DNA of 64,000 bases from G965213525 sp965213525 (GCA_965213525.1 OZ243889.1:930001-994000), one strand, 5' to 3'. Positions 17,675 through 26,162 are shown, counted from the stretch's first letter. Notes: generated by a model not told the origin, from the letters alone. Numbers and translations: made by a program.

Positions 17675-18391
17675 TCAGCCAGGGGGGTCAGGGCGCAACG
17701 GCCCGGCCAGCCGCTCGATGGCGTCGACCAGCAGGTCGACCCGGTCGCCGTAGATGGCGTCGCACCCCACGCCGGCCAGCCGGGTGGCGAGGCGCTCGAC
17801 GTTGGCGTCCCAGCCGAACGCCTCGACCTCGAAGCGGTGGAACAGGGTGGTGAGACCTCCGGTCCACTCCGAGGCCGGGAGGTTGACCGCGTCGATGCCC
17901 TCAGCGGCCAGGGTCGCTGCGGCCCGTTCGGGCCCGTCTGACATCGAGGTCAGGCGGGTGCTGTGCACGAGCCCCACCGTCGGCCAGTCCCGGCGCAGCT
18001 CGGCGAGCGCTTCCCACCGCGGGTGGCACAACCACAGCCGGTCGAGGGCGCCACGCTCGTTCGCCACCCTCAAGATCGCGGGGGCGACCTCGTCGTCCTT
18101 GAGGTCGATCGACACGTGGGGCGTCGTGCCGCACCGGTCGTACAGGTCATCGAGGGTGGGGACGTGGGCGGGCAGCTCGGCGCGCCGCAGGCCCCTGACC
18201 GCCCGCCGGCGGACGCCCCGCCGGACGGATCCGTCGTGGATGAGCGCCACGTCGCCGTCCGCGGTCAGCCAGGCGTCGGATTCGAGCCCCGTGGCCCCGA
18301 GGGTCAGGGCCAGCTCGAACGCCTCAAGGGTGTTCTCGGGGGCGTGGGCGCGGCCGCCCCGATGCGCGAACGCCAGCGGCGGGTGGCGCAT
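17675..18391 (-). CDS. Glycerophosphodiester phosphodiesterase family protein
   Basis: A 238-residue GDPD (UgpQ-like) TIM-barrel enzyme. The signature HRGGRAHAPENTLEAFELAL gives His10, Arg11, Glu19 and Asn20. LESDAWLTADGDVALIHD supplies the metal Glu and Asp and the second catalytic His. Family members hydrolyse glycerophosphodiesters to glycerol-3-phosphate and an alcohol, or attack related lipids. ATG 18391 directly precedes the conserved core; frames reaching 19003 would overlap the zinc-ribbon gene and look non-coding. No signal peptide, so it is likely cytoplasmic. Confidence 0.85.
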   Translation of the reverse strand: MRHPPLAFAHRGGRAHAPENTLEAFELALTLGATGLESDAWLTADGDVALIHDGSVRRGVRRRAVRGLRRAELPAHVPTLDDLYDRCGTTPHVSIDLKDDEVAPAILRVANERGALDRLWLCHPRWEALAELRRDWPTVGLVHSTRLTSMSDGPERAAATLAAEGIDAVNLPASEWTGGLTTLFHRFEVEAFGWDANVERLATRLAGVGCDAIYGDRVDLLVDAIERLAGPLRPDPPG

Positions 18392-18568
18392 CGACGGGCG
18401 GCGGGGCAGCTCCACCGCCCCATCGTGGTCGGTCCCCGGCGAGGGCGTCGACACAGCCGGGGCCCCGCCACCCCGGACGACCGCGTCGTGCGGGCCCGGC
18501 GCCATCGGCTCAAGGTGGGGGGGTCGGCACCGATGGGACACCGTGACGAGCGAACAGGAGAGGCGGAG

Positions 18569-18904
18569 ATGACCACGGTGAGGGCGACCTGCCCCGACTG
18601 CGGCGACGTCGAGCTCACCACCCGAGCGATGACGGTGCGCATCTGCAGCCACGACGACTCGGGGGCGTACCGCTTCAGGTGCCCCATCTGTGAGATGGCG
18701 GTGCTGAGGGCGGCCGAGGACCACGTCGTCGATCTCCTGGCCGCCTCGGGGGTCGAGGTCGTCGTGTGGGACCTGCCCGCCGAGCTCGACGAGCGCCCCC
18801 GAGACGGCGGGCGCCTCACCCACGACGACCTGTTGGACTTCCACGACCGCCTCGAGGACGACGAGAGCTGGGTGAAGGAGCTCCTCGGGACCGTCGAGGA
18901 CTGA
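18569..18904 (+). CDS. Small zinc-ribbon-like protein
   Basis: A 111-residue protein. ATG 18569 follows AGGAGAGGCGGAG. Two CxxC pairs (CPDC at residues 8-11, CPIC at 38-41) with an ELTTRAMTVRIC segment between suggest a zinc ribbon. The C-terminal half is acidic and helical (DDLLDFHDRLEDDESWVKELL). Similar short proteins are common next to tat genes in Acidimicrobiia-like genomes as far as I recall, but I cannot assign a role. A hairpin follows at 18910-18942. Confidence 0.7.
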   Translation: MTTVRATCPDCGDVELTTRAMTVRICSHDDSGAYRFRCPICEMAVLRAAEDHVVDLLAASGVEVVVWDLPAELDERPRDGGRLTHDDLLDFHDRLEDDESWVKELLGTVED

Positions 18905-18909
18905 TCCGC

Positions 18910-18942
18910 CCGGCCCATCCCCCCGGCAGCGGGGTGGGCCGG
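18910..18942 (+). terminator. Probable terminator hairpin after the zinc-ribbon gene
   Basis: An arm at 18910-18922 pairs with 18931-18942 (CCGGCCCA with TGGGCCGG, then CCCC with GGGG, one bulged base). It lies just before the promoter-like box of the tat leader ORF. Confidence 0.45.
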
Positions 18943-18960
18943 CGCTGCAAGGACGGGGGC

Positions 18961-18966
18961 TAGGGT
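18961..18966 (+). promoter_or_regulatory. Leaderless-type -10 box ahead of the tatB leader ORF
   Basis: TAGGGT ends 8 nt before a GTG at 18975 and directly follows a terminator-like hairpin. It is the best candidate promoter for the tatB-tatC-helY cluster. Confidence 0.5.
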
Positions 18967-18974
18967 GTGCGTAC

Positions 18975-19097
18975 GTGTCCGCCCAGTCGGTCCCTTCAGC
19001 CAACGAACCGTTCGTGCGTCCTCCGGGGGACCTCGATGAGCGGCTCGGGGCCGTCGAGACGGTTCGGTGCGACGTGACCCCTGGGGTGCGGCGATGA
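18975..19097 (+). CDS. Putative 40-codon leader peptide overlapping the tatB start
   Basis: GTG 18975 opens a 40-codon frame (start VSAQSVPSANEPFV, end VTPGVRR) that stops with TGA at 19095-19097. The tatB ATG is at 19094, so the two share ATGA. A TAGGGT box 8 nt upstream fits a leaderless transcript beginning at this GTG. No homology recognised. The alternative is that this is an untranslated leader and tatB starts independently, but no good Shine-Dalgarno sequence precedes the tatB ATG. The overlap is what coupled genes usually show. Confidence 0.4.
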   Translation: MSAQSVPSANEPFVRPPGDLDERLGAVETVRCDVTPGVRR

Positions 19098-19762
19098 ACC
19101 TCAGCCCGACCGAGATCCTCGTCGTGCTGGTCGTCGCCCTGGTGGTGCTCGGTCCGACTCGACTGCCCGAGGCCGCTCGCCAGGTCGGCCGGGGCCTGCG
19201 GACCTTGCGGCAGGTCTCGAGCGGCTTCCAGGACGAGATCCGCAACGCCATGGAGGACGTCGGCGACCTCGGCGACGGCGGCGTCACCAGGGGTGCCGGC
19301 GCCCCCTCGACGCCCCCTCGACGCCCCCCGCAGTTCGCCCGTGCCGACACGCCCACCGCCGGCGGCTCGGTGTCAGAGGCCGCCCCGCCCACCGCCGGCG
19401 GCTCGGTGTCAGAGGCCGCCCCGCCCGAGCTGCCCCCCGCGCCGGAGGTGCGCGCCGAGGGCCCGGCGCCCGAGGAGGCCGTCGTCGACGATGCCTCGTC
19501 CGACGACACGACGCTCGCAGCGGACCCGACCGTCCACGAGCCCGCCGCCCGAGAGCCCGCCGGCCACGACGCGCCGGACGAGCGGAACGCCGAGGACGGC
19601 GAGGACGGCGAGGACGGCGAGGACGGCGAGGGTGCACGAGACGAGCACCACGCCCAGGATGCACGGCACGCCGAGGAAGCACAGCACACGCCGATCCTCA
19701 GACGACCGGGAGTGCTCACCGAGGGCGTCGGGGCGGAGCCGAGGGCCTCGACCACGCCGTGA
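19094..19762 (+). CDS. tatB: Twin-arginine translocase subunit TatA/TatB
   Basis: A 222-residue protein. The N-terminal membrane helix (TEILVVLVVALVVLG) is followed by the hinge GPTRLPEAAR and an amphipathic helix (QVGRGLRTLRQVSSGFQDEI). The Pro in GPTRLPE and the Glu-rich amphipathic part favour TatB-like over TatA, but assignment between the two is uncertain. The last 150 residues are low-complexity and acidic, with two copies of TAGGSVSEAAPP and four EDG repeats. TatB binds Tat signal peptides together with TatC. tatC follows with a 4-bp overlap. Confidence 0.85.
   Translation: MNLSPTEILVVLVVALVVLGPTRLPEAARQVGRGLRTLRQVSSGFQDEIRNAMEDVGDLGDGGVTRGAGAPSTPPRRPPQFARADTPTAGGSVSEAAPPTAGGSVSEAAPPELPPAPEVRAEGPAPEEAVVDDASSDDTTLAADPTVHEPAAREPAGHDAPDERNAEDGEDGEDGEDGEGARDEHHAQDARHAEEAQHTPILRRPGVLTEGVGAEPRASTTP
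19352..19423 (+). repeat. Two 36-bp direct repeats in tatB
   Basis: 19352-19387 and 19388-19423 are identical and encode the duplicated TAGGSVSEAAPP unit. Further along, about 19594-19629 holds repeated 9-bp units for EDG. Both lie in the disordered tail. Confidence 0.85.
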
Positions 19763-20568
19763 TCAAGCTGCGCCGGCGCACACCCGAGGAGCGCCTGGCC
19801 AAGGCCGAGGCGCAGATGTCGGTGGTGGAGCACCTCGAGGAGCTTCGCAGCCGCCTGGTCTGGTCGATGCTGGCGGTCGGCGTCGGCTTGGCCGTGGCGT
19901 TCACGGTCTATGACCAGTTGCTCGAGGTGTTGATCGCCCCGTACTGCGATGTCGTCGTCCCGCTGCTGGAGGAGCGCAGCTCGACGCCGCTCGACGCCGA
20001 GTGCAGCCTGGTCTTCACCGAGCCGACCGAGGGGTTCGCCACCCGGTTGAGGGTGTCGGCGATCGCCGGGGTGGCGCTGGCCATGCCGGTGCTCGTCTAC
20101 CACCTGTGGCGCTTCATCACCCCGGCGCTGGACCGGCGCGAGAAGCTTTGGGCGATCCCGTTCGTGGCCAGCGCCGCGGCCCTGTTCGCCACGGGGGCGG
20201 CACTCGCCTACTGGACCTTGCCCAGGGCGTTCGAGTTCCTGCTGCAGATCGCCGGGGACGAGGTCGAGCCCCTCCTCGCCGTCGGGCCCTACCTCAGCTT
20301 CATCGCCATGATGATGCTGGTGTTCGGCATCGGCTTCGAGTTCCCGATCCTGCTGATCTTCTTGCAGCTCGCCGGCATCGTCGAGCCACGCAGCCTGGGC
20401 CGCTACCGGCGCCACGCCGTGGTGCTGATCGTCGCCCTGGTCGCGGTGCTGACGCCCAGCGGTGATCCCATCAGCCTGCTGGCGCTCTCGGTGCCGATGT
20501 ACCTCTTCTACGAGGTGAGCGCGCTCATCGGCTGGTTCCTCCTGCGGCGGCGGGCTCGCCGCCAGTGA
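19759..20568 (+). CDS. tatC: Twin-arginine translocase subunit TatC
   Basis: A 269-residue polytopic protein with six hydrophobic segments. Conserved marks are SVVEHLEELRSRL at the N-terminus, the TEPTEGFATRLRVS loop, and YHLWRFITPALDRREK. TatC recognises the twin-arginine signal and, with TatA/B, exports folded proteins. GTG 19759 overlaps the tatB stop, and its own stop overlaps the helY GTG. The tatA/B-tatC-helY order is the same as in Mycobacterium tuberculosis Rv2094c-Rv2092c. Confidence 0.95.
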   Translation: MIKLRRRTPEERLAKAEAQMSVVEHLEELRSRLVWSMLAVGVGLAVAFTVYDQLLEVLIAPYCDVVVPLLEERSSTPLDAECSLVFTEPTEGFATRLRVSAIAGVALAMPVLVYHLWRFITPALDRREKLWAIPFVASAAALFATGAALAYWTLPRAFEFLLQIAGDEVEPLLAVGPYLSFIAMMMLVFGIGFEFPILLIFLQLAGIVEPRSLGRYRRHAVVLIVALVAVLTPSGDPISLLALSVPMYLFYEVSALIGWFLLRRRARRQ

Positions 20569-23234
20569 GCGGGTCGCCCCCCGCATACATCGGATCGGTC
20601 GAGGGTCAGGCGAACGGCCCGCCCACGTCGCTGACCACCCGGCGTGGCGTGGTGCCCGACAGGTTCCAGATCGAGGCGTTCGGGGTCATCGACCGGGGCC
20701 ACGACCTGCTCGTCGCCGCACCGACCAGCTCGGGCAAGACCCTGGTCGCTGAGTACGCCGTCGAGCGTGCCCTCCACGACGGCCGCCGGGCCTTCTACAC
20801 CACCCCCATCAAGGCCCTGTCGAACCAGAAGCTGCGTGACCTCGGCGAGCTGTGGGGGCGTGACACCGTCGGCCTCATGACCGGCGACCAGGTGGTGCGT
20901 CCCGACGCCCCGGTCGTGGTCATGACCACCGAGGTGCTGCGCAACATGATCTACGCCCGCTCGGGGGCCCTCGACGGGCTCGGCGTGGTCGTGCTCGACG
21001 AGGTGCACTACCTGATGGACCCCTACCGGGGCCCGGTCTGGGAGGAGGTGATCGTGCACCTCGATCCCGCCGTGCGCCTGGTGTGCCTGTCCGCGACGGT
21101 GTCCAACGCCTCAGAGGTCAGGGACTGGCTCACGACCGTGCGGGGGCCAGCCGGGCACGTCGTGGAGCACCGCCGACCCGTCGAGCTGCGCAACAGGTTC
21201 CTCTACGGCGACCGGGCCACCGGACGCATCGCCGTCGGGGACGTCCTCGACGCCGAGCGTCGGCCCAACCCCCGCCTGCGTCGCCTCCTCGAGGCCGACG
21301 CCACCCGGGAGCCCTCCGGAGCCCGGGGCGGGCGGCGCCGGGGCCGTCGTCGGTTCTACGCCCCTCGGCGGCCAGAGATCGTCGCCGAACTGGCCGCCCA
21401 CGAGCGCCTGCCCGCCATCTACTTCGTGTTCAGCCGCGCCGGGTGCGACGACGCCGCCAGGGCGTGCGTCGACGCCGGGCTCACGCTCGGACCCGGGGGC
21501 ACCGCCGAGCTGGTCGACCACCTCCTCGCCGATCACCTCGGCCGGCTCGACGCCGAGACCCACGACGCCCTCGAGCTCGACAGGTGGCGCGACATGCTCG
21601 TGCGAGGCATCGCCGCTCACCACGCCGGTCTGGTGCCGCCCCTCAAGGAGGTCATCGAGCACCTGTTCGCCGCCGGGGCGCTCGGGGTGGTCTTCGCCAC
21701 CGAGACCCTGGCCCTCGGGGTCAACCTGCCGGCCCGAGCGGTCGTGATCGAGTCGCTGTCGAAGTACCGCGGCGACGGCCACAGCCCGCTGACGCCGGCG
21801 GAGTACGCCCAGCTCACCGGTCGCGCCGGCCGCCGGGGCATCGACGACCACGGAGACGCGATCGTCGTGTGGTCACCGTGGGTCGCCTTCGAACAGGTCG
21901 CCGAGCTGGCGGCCAGCCAGGACTTCGAGCTGCGCTCGGCGTTCCGGCCCACCTACAACATGGCCGCCAACCTGGTGGCCACGACCGACCGGGCCGGGGC
22001 GTGCCGGGTGCTCGGTTCGAGCCTCGCCCAGTTCCAGGCCGACCGCCTGGTCGTGCGGCTGCGTCGCCGCCACCAGCGCCTCTCAGCCGAGCTCGACGAG
22101 CTCGACGAGCTCGACGACAGCTTGCGCGCCTCGCTCGGCGACCGCTTCGAGGCGACCATCGCCACCGACGTGCCGTCGCCTGACGCCGACCCCTCGAGCG
22201 GGCGCCGGGCACGCGAGACCACCGGGCCGCGGGGGAGCGGGGAGGCGCTGCGTCCCGGTGATGTGGTGAGCACCGTCGACGGTGAGATCGTCGCTGTCGT
22301 GTCGGTCGCCCACCGCGGGCAGCGCATCCGGGTGCGGGTCGTCGACCCAGACGGCCGTTCGCGCCGGGTGTCGGCCGAGGACCTCGTGGTGCCGCGCCGG
22401 GCGGCCCGCCTCGAGCTGCCCGAGCCCTACGCCCCCGACGCCGGGTCCTTCACCGCGGCGCTCGCCGAGCTGCTCGTGGCGCACCTGAAGCGCCATGGCG
22501 AGGGCCATCGGCGACGCCTGGCTGGTCCGGTGCGTCGCCAGGTGCGCCGTCGACGGACGTTGCGTGCCGAGCTGGACGGTCTCGACGCCCGCATCGCCTC
22601 GTCCCGGGCCGACCTGGTGCGCCGCTTCGACCTGATCGGCGCCGAGCTCGAGCGGCGGGGCTACGTGGTCGACTGGACGCTCACCGCACGGGGCCACGTG
22701 TTGGCGTCACTGTTCCACGAGTGCGATCTGGTGATCGCCGAGTGCGTGGCCGACGGGTGCTTCGACGGTCTCGACGAGGCCCGCCTGGCCGCGCTGGCGT
22801 GCTGCTTCGTCTACCAGCACCGCTCGCCGGAGGACCCGCCACCGCCGTGGTTCCCCGACGGCCTCACCGCCGAGCGGTTCGCTCGCATCGAGGTGATCTC
22901 CCGAGACGTGCAGCGCTTCGAACGTTCAGCCGGGCTGCCCGAGACCCGTTCGCCGGATCCGGGGTTCGTGGCGGTGGCACACGGGTGGGTGCTCGAGGTG
23001 AGCATCACCGACATCCTCGACGAGGCCGGTCTGTCCGGCGGTGACTTCGTCCGCAACGCCCGCCAGCTCGTCGATCTGCTCTCCCAGCTGGGCCGGGTGC
23101 TCGAACCGGTCACCGCGGCTGCGGCCCGACGCGCCGCCGGTCGCGTCGATCGCAGCCTGGTGGCGGCGACCACCGTGGCCACCACGGGCTCCGCTGCGCC
23201 TGACGCCAGCCCCCCGCCAGAGGACCGACCCTGA
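20565..23234 (+). CDS. helY: Superfamily 2 RNA helicase HelY (Ski2/Mtr4-like)
   Basis: An 889-residue helicase. The Q-motif-like start PDRFQIEAFGVIDRG precedes Walker A APTSSGKT (52-59), motif II DEVHYLMD, SAT as CLSATVSN, and motif VI QLTGRAGRRGID. A winged-helix and helical ratchet part with arginine-rich stretches follows. It probably unwinds structured RNA. The C-terminus reads EHRRP-type in the middle and ends in a Pro/Ala tail. It is coupled to tatC through GTGA. The next gene begins at its last bases with CTGA. Confidence 0.93.
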   Translation: MSGSPPAYIGSVEGQANGPPTSLTTRRGVVPDRFQIEAFGVIDRGHDLLVAAPTSSGKTLVAEYAVERALHDGRRAFYTTPIKALSNQKLRDLGELWGRDTVGLMTGDQVVRPDAPVVVMTTEVLRNMIYARSGALDGLGVVVLDEVHYLMDPYRGPVWEEVIVHLDPAVRLVCLSATVSNASEVRDWLTTVRGPAGHVVEHRRPVELRNRFLYGDRATGRIAVGDVLDAERRPNPRLRRLLEADATREPSGARGGRRRGRRRFYAPRRPEIVAELAAHERLPAIYFVFSRAGCDDAARACVDAGLTLGPGGTAELVDHLLADHLGRLDAETHDALELDRWRDMLVRGIAAHHAGLVPPLKEVIEHLFAAGALGVVFATETLALGVNLPARAVVIESLSKYRGDGHSPLTPAEYAQLTGRAGRRGIDDHGDAIVVWSPWVAFEQVAELAASQDFELRSAFRPTYNMAANLVATTDRAGACRVLGSSLAQFQADRLVVRLRRRHQRLSAELDELDELDDSLRASLGDRFEATIATDVPSPDADPSSGRRARETTGPRGSGEALRPGDVVSTVDGEIVAVVSVAHRGQRIRVRVVDPDGRSRRVSAEDLVVPRRAARLELPEPYAPDAGSFTAALAELLVAHLKRHGEGHRRRLAGPVRRQVRRRRTLRAELDGLDARIASSRADLVRRFDLIGAELERRGYVVDWTLTARGHVLASLFHECDLVIAECVADGCFDGLDEARLAALACCFVYQHRSPEDPPPPWFPDGLTAERFARIEVISRDVQRFERSAGLPETRSPDPGFVAVAHGWVLEVSITDILDEAGLSGGDFVRNARQLVDLLSQLGRVLEPVTAAAARRAAGRVDRSLVAATTVATTGSAAPDASPPPEDRP

Positions 23235-23845
23235 CGATCCGACCCGGCTCGGGCTGGGGGCACCGGGCCCCGCTGCCACCCGGCGCCCCGGTCGTCGCCG
23301 ACGACGCCTCGATCGCCCGGCTCGTCCACGCCGCCCACGATGAGGGTCGGGCCGCCCCCGTCGTCGGGGTCCTGGGTGGCGATCTGTGCCGCACCGTCGG
23401 GGGACTCGGCCGGCGCGACCGACTCGAGGGGCCCGAGGCGATGACCCTGCCCATCGATGTCGGCGTCGCTCGCCTCGACGGCGTCGTGCACCGCTTCGTG
23501 GCCCACCTCGTGGCGCGACGCTCGTGGTGGTGGGGCCCGGTGGTGGTGATCGCCAACGCCGAGTTCGTCGGCCCCCACGACGTCGCCCCTCGCGCCCACC
23601 CCGGGGACGCCCGCCTCGACCTCCTGCGGATCGACCGGATGGGCGTGCGCGATCGCCTCGCGGCCTGGCGCCGTCTGGGCTCGGGCACCCACCTGCCCCA
23701 CCCCGCCATCGCCACCGCCCGCCGACGGTCCCACCACATCGCCTTCGATCGTCCGGTCCGTGTCGACCTCGACGGCCGGCGCGTGGGACGGGTGCGTGAC
23801 ATCGACGTCGAGGTCGAACCCGACGCCCTCTCGATCGTCGTGTGA
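23231..23845 (+). CDS. Diacylglycerol/lipid-kinase-like C-terminal domain protein, apparent CTG start
   Basis: The open frame from 23204 to 23845 codes in phase from at least CTG 23231, which overlaps the helY stop as CTGA. It holds VVGVLGGDLCRTVGG, then PIDVGVARLDG, WWWGPVVVIANAEFVGPH, and DVEVEPDALSIVV, which matches the second domain of YegS/DAGK-type lipid kinases. The ATP-binding GGDGT domain is absent. There is no ATG, GTG or TTG before 23441, which would cut off 70 clearly coding residues. The product is about 204 residues if CTG or an equivalent is used. Confidence 0.6.
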   Translation: MTIRPGSGWGHRAPLPPGAPVVADDASIARLVHAAHDEGRAAPVVGVLGGDLCRTVGGLGRRDRLEGPEAMTLPIDVGVARLDGVVHRFVAHLVARRSWWWGPVVVIANAEFVGPHDVAPRAHPGDARLDLLRIDRMGVRDRLAAWRRLGSGTHLPHPAIATARRRSHHIAFDRPVRVDLDGRRVGRVRDIDVEVEPDALSIVV

Positions 23846-23965
23846 CCTCAGCGCACGTCACAGCCAGAGGGGGCGGGCCGCCCGCAGCCGGCACCGCCTG
23901 GGTCCGCGAGGCGGTGACGGGAGGGTCGTAGCCTGACCGGGCGCACCACCGAGGAGGATCAGGGA

Positions 23966-25570
23966 GTGGTCGACGCCACCGAGACCTACGCACCTGATGA
24001 GCAGCGTGTGCTGCGCCGGTACTTCACCAACATCGATCGGCCCGTGTTCGCCCTGGTCAACCTGCCCGAGGTGGTCAAGGGCGCCCTGTTCGCGAGGTAC
24101 TCACGGTCCCACAAGAGCCTGCGACGGCTGTTCCTCGACGAGTTCGTCGACGAGCTCGACATCAGCGGCGACGAGACCGTCGACGCCACCGTCGGGTTGC
24201 GCCGCGCCGAGCAGCTCTACGAGAAGGTCTTCTTCGACTACGGCGACGACTCGGTGGCTCAGCTGGGCGGCGTGCACCTGGCGTGCGAGCAGGCATCGAA
24301 CCTGTTGACCAAGGTGCTCGAGTGGGGCCGGCTGATGTCGTACCTCGAGCAGTCGACCCGCTACCTGAGCTACGACGTCCGCCTCGACGGGCGGTATCGC
24401 TACCACCGGCCCCCCGAGGTGCTCGGATCGCCGATCGGTGCTCGCTACGTCGGCGATCTCGACCGCATGTTCGACCACTACGCCGAGCTCGTCCCCCTCG
24501 TGCGCGACCACCTCGCCCGTGAGCACCCTCCGGCGGTGGGGGAGTCCGAGGTCGCGCACCGCCAGGCCTTGCGAGCCCGCAGCTTCGACGCCGTGCGGGG
24601 CGTGCTGCCGGCGGCGTCGCAGTCCAACGTCGGCATGTACGGGTCGGGGCAGGGCTATGAGGCGCTGCTGCTGCGGATGCGCTCGCACCCGCTGCCCGAG
24701 GCCACCACCTACGCCGAGATGATGCTCACCGAGCTGCGCAAGGTGATCCCGTCGTTCCTCCGTCGCGTCGACGTCGCCGAGCGGGGCGTCCTGTGGAGCC
24801 AGTACCTGCGCGATACCCGTGAGGCCACAGCGGAGGTGGCAGCGCGTGTGCTGTGCGAGGTCCGAGCGAGCCCGGCGAGCGGCCAGGAGGTCGAGCTCGT
24901 CGATCACGACGTCGACGCCGAGGTCAAGCTGCTGGCGGCGATGCTCTACCCGCACGCCACGATCAGCGAGACCGACCTCGTCGAACAGGTCCGCCGGCTC
25001 GGCTCTGAGGACCGGGCCGCGATCGCCCGGGCCTACGTCGGTGACCGCACCAACCGGCGTCACAAGCCGGGACGGGCGCTCGAGCGCGTCGACTACCGCT
25101 TCGACGTGCTGAGCGACTACGGGGCGTTCCGCGATCTGCAGCGCCACCGCATGTTGACCATCGAGTGGCAGCCGCTCACCCCCCGCCACGACTACGTGCG
25201 TCCGCCGCTGGTCGACGACGCCGGTGGCACCGAGCTGTTCGACGAGGCGATGGCGCTCGGCGCGGGGTTGCACGACGCCCTCGACGAGGTGCTCCCCGCC
25301 CACGCCGCCTACGCCGTGCCGATGGCGTACCGGGTGCGGTACGTGATGCAGTTCAACGCCCGCGAGGCCATGCACCTGCTCGAGCTGCGCAGCTCCCCCC
25401 AGGGGCACCCCGCCTACCGCGACGTCGCCCAGCAGATGGCCGACCAGATCGAGCACCGAGCCGGGCATCGCATCGTCGCTGACATGATGCGCCACCTCGA
25501 TCGCAGCGACGTCGAGCTGGGTCGTCTCGGCGCCGAACGGCGGCTCGCCACGAGGCGCCCGGGGGCCTGA
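23966..25570 (+). CDS. Tandem ThyX-like (FAD-dependent thymidylate synthase family) protein
   Basis: A 534-residue protein, about twice the length of ThyX. Two related halves are visible: the first has KVLEWGRLMSYLEQSTRYLSYD (quoted in part), with the EQSTRY part of ThyX, and the second has FRDLQRHRMLTIEWQPLTPRHDY with the RHR part. ThyX makes dTMP using FAD, NADPH and methylene-THF. The serine of the usual RHRxxS motif is Thr here, so activity is uncertain. GTG 23966 has GAGGAGGATCAGGGA upstream. A TAGCCT box at about 23929 is a likely -10. Confidence 0.75.
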   Translation: MVDATETYAPDEQRVLRRYFTNIDRPVFALVNLPEVVKGALFARYSRSHKSLRRLFLDEFVDELDISGDETVDATVGLRRAEQLYEKVFFDYGDDSVAQLGGVHLACEQASNLLTKVLEWGRLMSYLEQSTRYLSYDVRLDGRYRYHRPPEVLGSPIGARYVGDLDRMFDHYAELVPLVRDHLAREHPPAVGESEVAHRQALRARSFDAVRGVLPAASQSNVGMYGSGQGYEALLLRMRSHPLPEATTYAEMMLTELRKVIPSFLRRVDVAERGVLWSQYLRDTREATAEVAARVLCEVRASPASGQEVELVDHDVDAEVKLLAAMLYPHATISETDLVEQVRRLGSEDRAAIARAYVGDRTNRRHKPGRALERVDYRFDVLSDYGAFRDLQRHRMLTIEWQPLTPRHDYVRPPLVDDAGGTELFDEAMALGAGLHDALDEVLPAHAAYAVPMAYRVRYVMQFNAREAMHLLELRSSPQGHPAYRDVAQQMADQIEHRAGHRIVADMMRHLDRSDVELGRLGAERRLATRRPGA

Positions 25571-25643
25571 TCGTCGCAGGTGGGGTGCTGCGGCCTCCTG
25601 TGTATCCTTCGCCCCCGCGACGCCCCCGACCGACGGCTTGACG

Positions 25644-26162
25644 ATGGCAGACGACGACCTCGACGACGACCTCGACCCCGGGGCCGACCTCGAGGAGCTC
25701 GAAGACGACGACGAGGATCTCGACGACCTCGTGGTCGCCGATGACACCGACGCCGAGGCCGCCGGCGACGACACGACCGCTGATGACACCGTCGACGACG
25801 ACGCCGAGGAGGCCGCCCCGGCTGCCCCGGGCGCTGCCCGCCGCCGCCCGGGCGAGGAGAGCGCCGACGAGGAAGAGGAGGACGACGACGTCGACACCGA
25901 CGACGTCGAGGAGGACCTCGACCAGATCCTCAGGGAACGCCTCGCCGTCGAAGACGACGAAGACGACGAGGACGACGAGGACGACGGTGCCCCGCGGGCC
26001 CCGGTGTCGACCGCCGCGCTGCTCCGCAGCCAGGAGTTCGTCTGCCAGGGCTGCTTCTTCCTGGTGTCACCCAGCCAGTTCGAGCCCCTCGACTCGCCGG
26101 TCTGCCCGAACGGCGAGGAGCCCTGCTGGGCGATCGAGCAGCTGCGCGCCGTACGTTCGTGA
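25644..26162 (+). CDS. DUF4193 family acidic protein
   Basis: A 172-residue protein. More than half of residues 1-115 are Asp or Glu. The conserved end carries QEFVCQGCFFLVSPSQF and CPNGEEPCWAI, a four-Cys arrangement (CxxC, then C and C) likely to bind zinc. This matches DUF4193, widespread in actinobacteria and functionally unassigned. ATG 25644 is preferred to TTG 25638. A TATCCT box at about 25603 is a probable -10. The following gene overlaps by 4 bp. Confidence 0.8.
   Translation: MADDDLDDDLDPGADLEELEDDDEDLDDLVVADDTDAEAAGDDTTADDTVDDDAEEAAPAAPGAARRRPGEESADEEEEDDDVDTDDVEEDLDQILRERLAVEDDEDDEDDEDDGAPRAPVSTAALLRSQEFVCQGCFFLVSPSQFEPLDSPVCPNGEEPCWAIEQLRAVRS

Noticed and set aside
18304..20586. 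Minus-strand ORF of 760 codons opposite tatB-tatC
   Set aside because: It mirrors tatB and tatC codons in a high-GC sequence and has low-complexity Ser/Arg/Ala sequence. The real genes have clear motifs on the plus strand.
20565..23234. Helicase as part of a defence system
   Set aside because: Its motifs and its position after tatC match HelY, a conserved housekeeping RNA helicase, and there are no defence genes beside it.
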